In this document: positions 5,072-6,095 of the stretch, one piece after another | Position numbering within the stretch: the stretch's first letter is position 1 | How the letters are laid out: each line of letters opens with the position of its first letter | Assembly (NCBI GenBank): GCA_017386805.1 | Contig: JAFOGM010000068.1 | Location: 1 to 6,095 of the forward strand | DNA: 6,095 nt | DNA from: Bacillota bacterium | Lineage (GTDB): Bacteria; Bacillota; Clostridia; Peptostreptococcales; Anaerovoracaceae | Direction: 5' to 3' | The notes under the pieces: generated by a model | What the model saw: only the letters and a program-made list of their open reading frames with translations | The model's database searches: none | What the model was told of the DNA's origin: nothing | Made by a program: the position numbers and the translations under genes

Positions 5072-5806
5072 TCACGCATTTTCTTGCATTTCCGAGCGAA
5101 GTTGGACCATAATTTTCTTCTCCATCCGGGATACCTGGACCTGACTCATACCCAGTCGATCCGCAATCTGCTGCTGCGTCATATCCCGGAAATACCGCAG
5201 GATCAGGATCGTTTGTTCCCGCTTCGGAAGCGAAGCGATTGCCGCTTTCAGGTCCATCTGTTCCACCAGAGAACGTTCCGAATGATCTCCCGCTACCCGG
5301 CCTGCAGCCCCTTCCGGATCGTCCAGACTTTCCACGCTGTACATGGCCTCCTGAGCTTCCATCAGGCAGACGATCCTGTCCTGGTCCACCCCCATAGCTG
5401 CGGCAATCTGACTGAGGTGTGGGCTGTTTCCTTCCCTTCGCGTCAGCTCCTCCACGATGGTCCGCATCTTTCGAACGTCCTGCTTGGTCTGACGGTCGAT
5501 CTTGATTTTTCCATCATCCCGGAGAAAACGCCGCAATTCCCCTAAAATCAGCGGTACTGCATATGTAGAGAACATGACATCGTAAGACAGATCAAACCGT
5601 TCGATGGCCTTGATCAGCCCAATGAAGCCGATCTGCATCAGATCATCCAGTTCATAGCCTTGCAGCGTAAATTTCAAGGCCAGACTTTTCACCAAGCCGG
5701 TATTGGCCTGGATCAAACGTTCCCTCGCCAGGTCACTTCCCCGCTGTGCTTCCCGGATCAGTTCATAGACTTCCGTTTTTCCCAGGCGTTCCCGTTCAGC
5801 GCCCAT
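5072..5806 (-). CDS. sigF: RNA polymerase sigma-F factor (SpoIIAC)
   Basis: A 244-residue sigma-70 family factor, slightly shorter than the 255 of B. subtilis sigma-F. Region 2 (about 34-100) contains GYELDDLMQIGFIGLIKAIE (50-69), RFDLSYDVMFSTYAVPLILG (70-89) and the RFLRDDG end (93-99). Region 3 follows (about 101-170), and region 4 (about 185-240) carries the helix-turn-helix QQQIADRLGMSQVQVSRMEK (211-230). It directs the first forespore-specific transcription after septation. Sigma-G is very similar, but the position directly behind spoIIAB marks this as sigma-F. The ATG at 5806 lies inside the spoIIAB 3' end (11-base overlap) with only a weak GGAT upstream, so translation is probably coupled to spoIIAB, helping keep kinase and sigma factor in ratio. 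The product is held inactive by SpoIIAB until SpoIIAA is dephosphorylated. The spoIIA promoter lies outside the window. Confidence 0.95.
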   Translation of the reverse strand: MGAERERLGKTEVYELIREAQRGSDLARERLIQANTGLVKSLALKFTLQGYELDDLMQIGFIGLIKAIERFDLSYDVMFSTYAVPLILGELRRFLRDDGKIKIDRQTKQDVRKMRTIVEELTRREGNSPHLSQIAAAMGVDQDRIVCLMEAQEAMYSVESLDDPEGAAGRVAGDHSERSLVEQMDLKAAIASLPKREQTILILRYFRDMTQQQIADRLGMSQVQVSRMEKKIMVQLRSEMQENA

Positions 5807-6095
5807 AGCTCAGATCCAACCGTTTCATCATGGTGACCCGGGTTCCTTTCCCTGGCGCAGAAACCACCTCCAATCGGTCAGTAAAACTTTCCATCACCGT
5901 AAACCCCATGCCGGACCGCTCCTCCATGCTTCCAGTGGTATACAGCGGTTCTCTGGCCAAAGCCACATCCTGGATCCCTACACCGTGATCTTCCCCCGTC
6001 ATGGTCAAAACACCGTCGTCGTAGAGGCACAGCTTCAGCACCACCTCTCCTTCTCCTTCCGGATAGGCATGGATCACCGCATTGCTGACCGCCTC
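5796..6095 (-). CDS. spoIIAB: SpoIIAB, anti-sigma-F factor and serine kinase (partial; N-terminus beyond the right edge)
   Basis: The frame is open through the right edge, giving the last 99 residues. It begins EAVSNAVIHAYPEGEGE, the N-box of GHKL-type ATPases, followed by MTGEDHGVGIQD (G1 box, D-x-G-x-G) and LYTTGSMEERSGMGFTVMES (ATP lid and G2 box), ending in GKGTRVTMMKRLDLS. Compared with B. subtilis SpoIIAB (146 residues), about 45 N-terminal residues are missing. A GTG at 6077 falls inside the N-box and is not the real start. SpoIIAB binds sigma-F and blocks it, and phosphorylates the anti-anti-sigma factor SpoIIAA using ATP. The 11-base overlap with sigF and the expected spoIIAA just beyond the edge make this the standard spoIIA operon. 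Confidence 0.95.
   Translation of the reverse strand, partial: EAVSNAVIHAYPEGEGEVVLKLCLYDDGVLTMTGEDHGVGIQDVALAREPLYTTGSMEERSGMGFTVMESFTDRLEVVSAPGKGTRVTMMKRLDLSYGR

Noticed and set aside
4869..5144. Plus-strand frame across the sigF-bcd gap (91 codons)
   Set aside because: No ribosome binding site; it runs through the bcd promoter region and into the sigF 3' end, and its product resembles nothing known.
6075..6077. GTG at 6077 as the spoIIAB start
   Set aside because: The frame stays open to the window edge and the N-box residues (EAVSNA) lie upstream of it, so it is an internal valine codon.
1..6095. CRISPR array, tRNA, rRNA, insertion sequence or phage genes
   Set aside because: No spaced repeat array, cloverleaf, rRNA-like stretch, transposase or integrase was seen on either strand.

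Overview
The window reads as a chromosomal segment of an anaerobic, endospore-forming Bacillota, most likely a clostridial fermenter. Every supported gene lies on the minus strand, so transcription runs from high to low coordinates. The evidence for this lineage is the combination of forespore genes (spoIIAB, sigF, spoVAC, spoVAD, spoVAE) with a short-chain acyl-CoA dehydrogenase and its two electron-transfer flavoprotein subunits. The sequence does not allow a species assignment.

Layout in the direction of transcription. (1) 6095-5072: the 3' two thirds of spoIIAB, overlapping the complete sigma-F gene (sigF/spoIIAC). These are the last two genes of a spoIIA operon. (2) 5071-4871: a 201-base AT-rich gap with no gene. 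It holds a probable promoter, a near-consensus Rex-type redox operator, an overlapping perfect palindrome and a strong ribosome binding site. (3) 4870-1812: acyl-CoA dehydrogenase (bcd-like), etfB and etfA, separated by 21 and 17 bases, each with a good Shine-Dalgarno. (4) 1811-1686: a 126-base gap with direct repeats, a sigma-F/G-like -10 element, a perfect 16-bp-stem intrinsic terminator and the spoVAC ribosome binding site. (5) 1685-1: spoVAC, spoVAD and the start of spoVAE, tightly packed (4-base overlap, then 1-base gap). spoVAE runs off the left edge.

Function. SpoIIAB is the anti-sigma kinase that holds sigma-F inactive until the forespore forms. Sigma-F opens forespore transcription and leads on to sigma-G, the regulon that normally includes spoVA. 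The SpoVA proteins move dipicolinic acid into the spore and release it on germination. The central operon is metabolic: Bcd with EtfAB reduces an enoyl-CoA such as crotonyl-CoA with NADH, and in many anaerobes also reduces ferredoxin by electron bifurcation.

The most notable point is arrangement. In Bacillus subtilis and several clostridia sigF is followed directly by spoVA genes. Here a complete catabolic operon, with its own promoter, redox operator candidate and terminator, sits between them. No new biological system was found. The findings concern this insertion and the regulatory DNA on its two sides.
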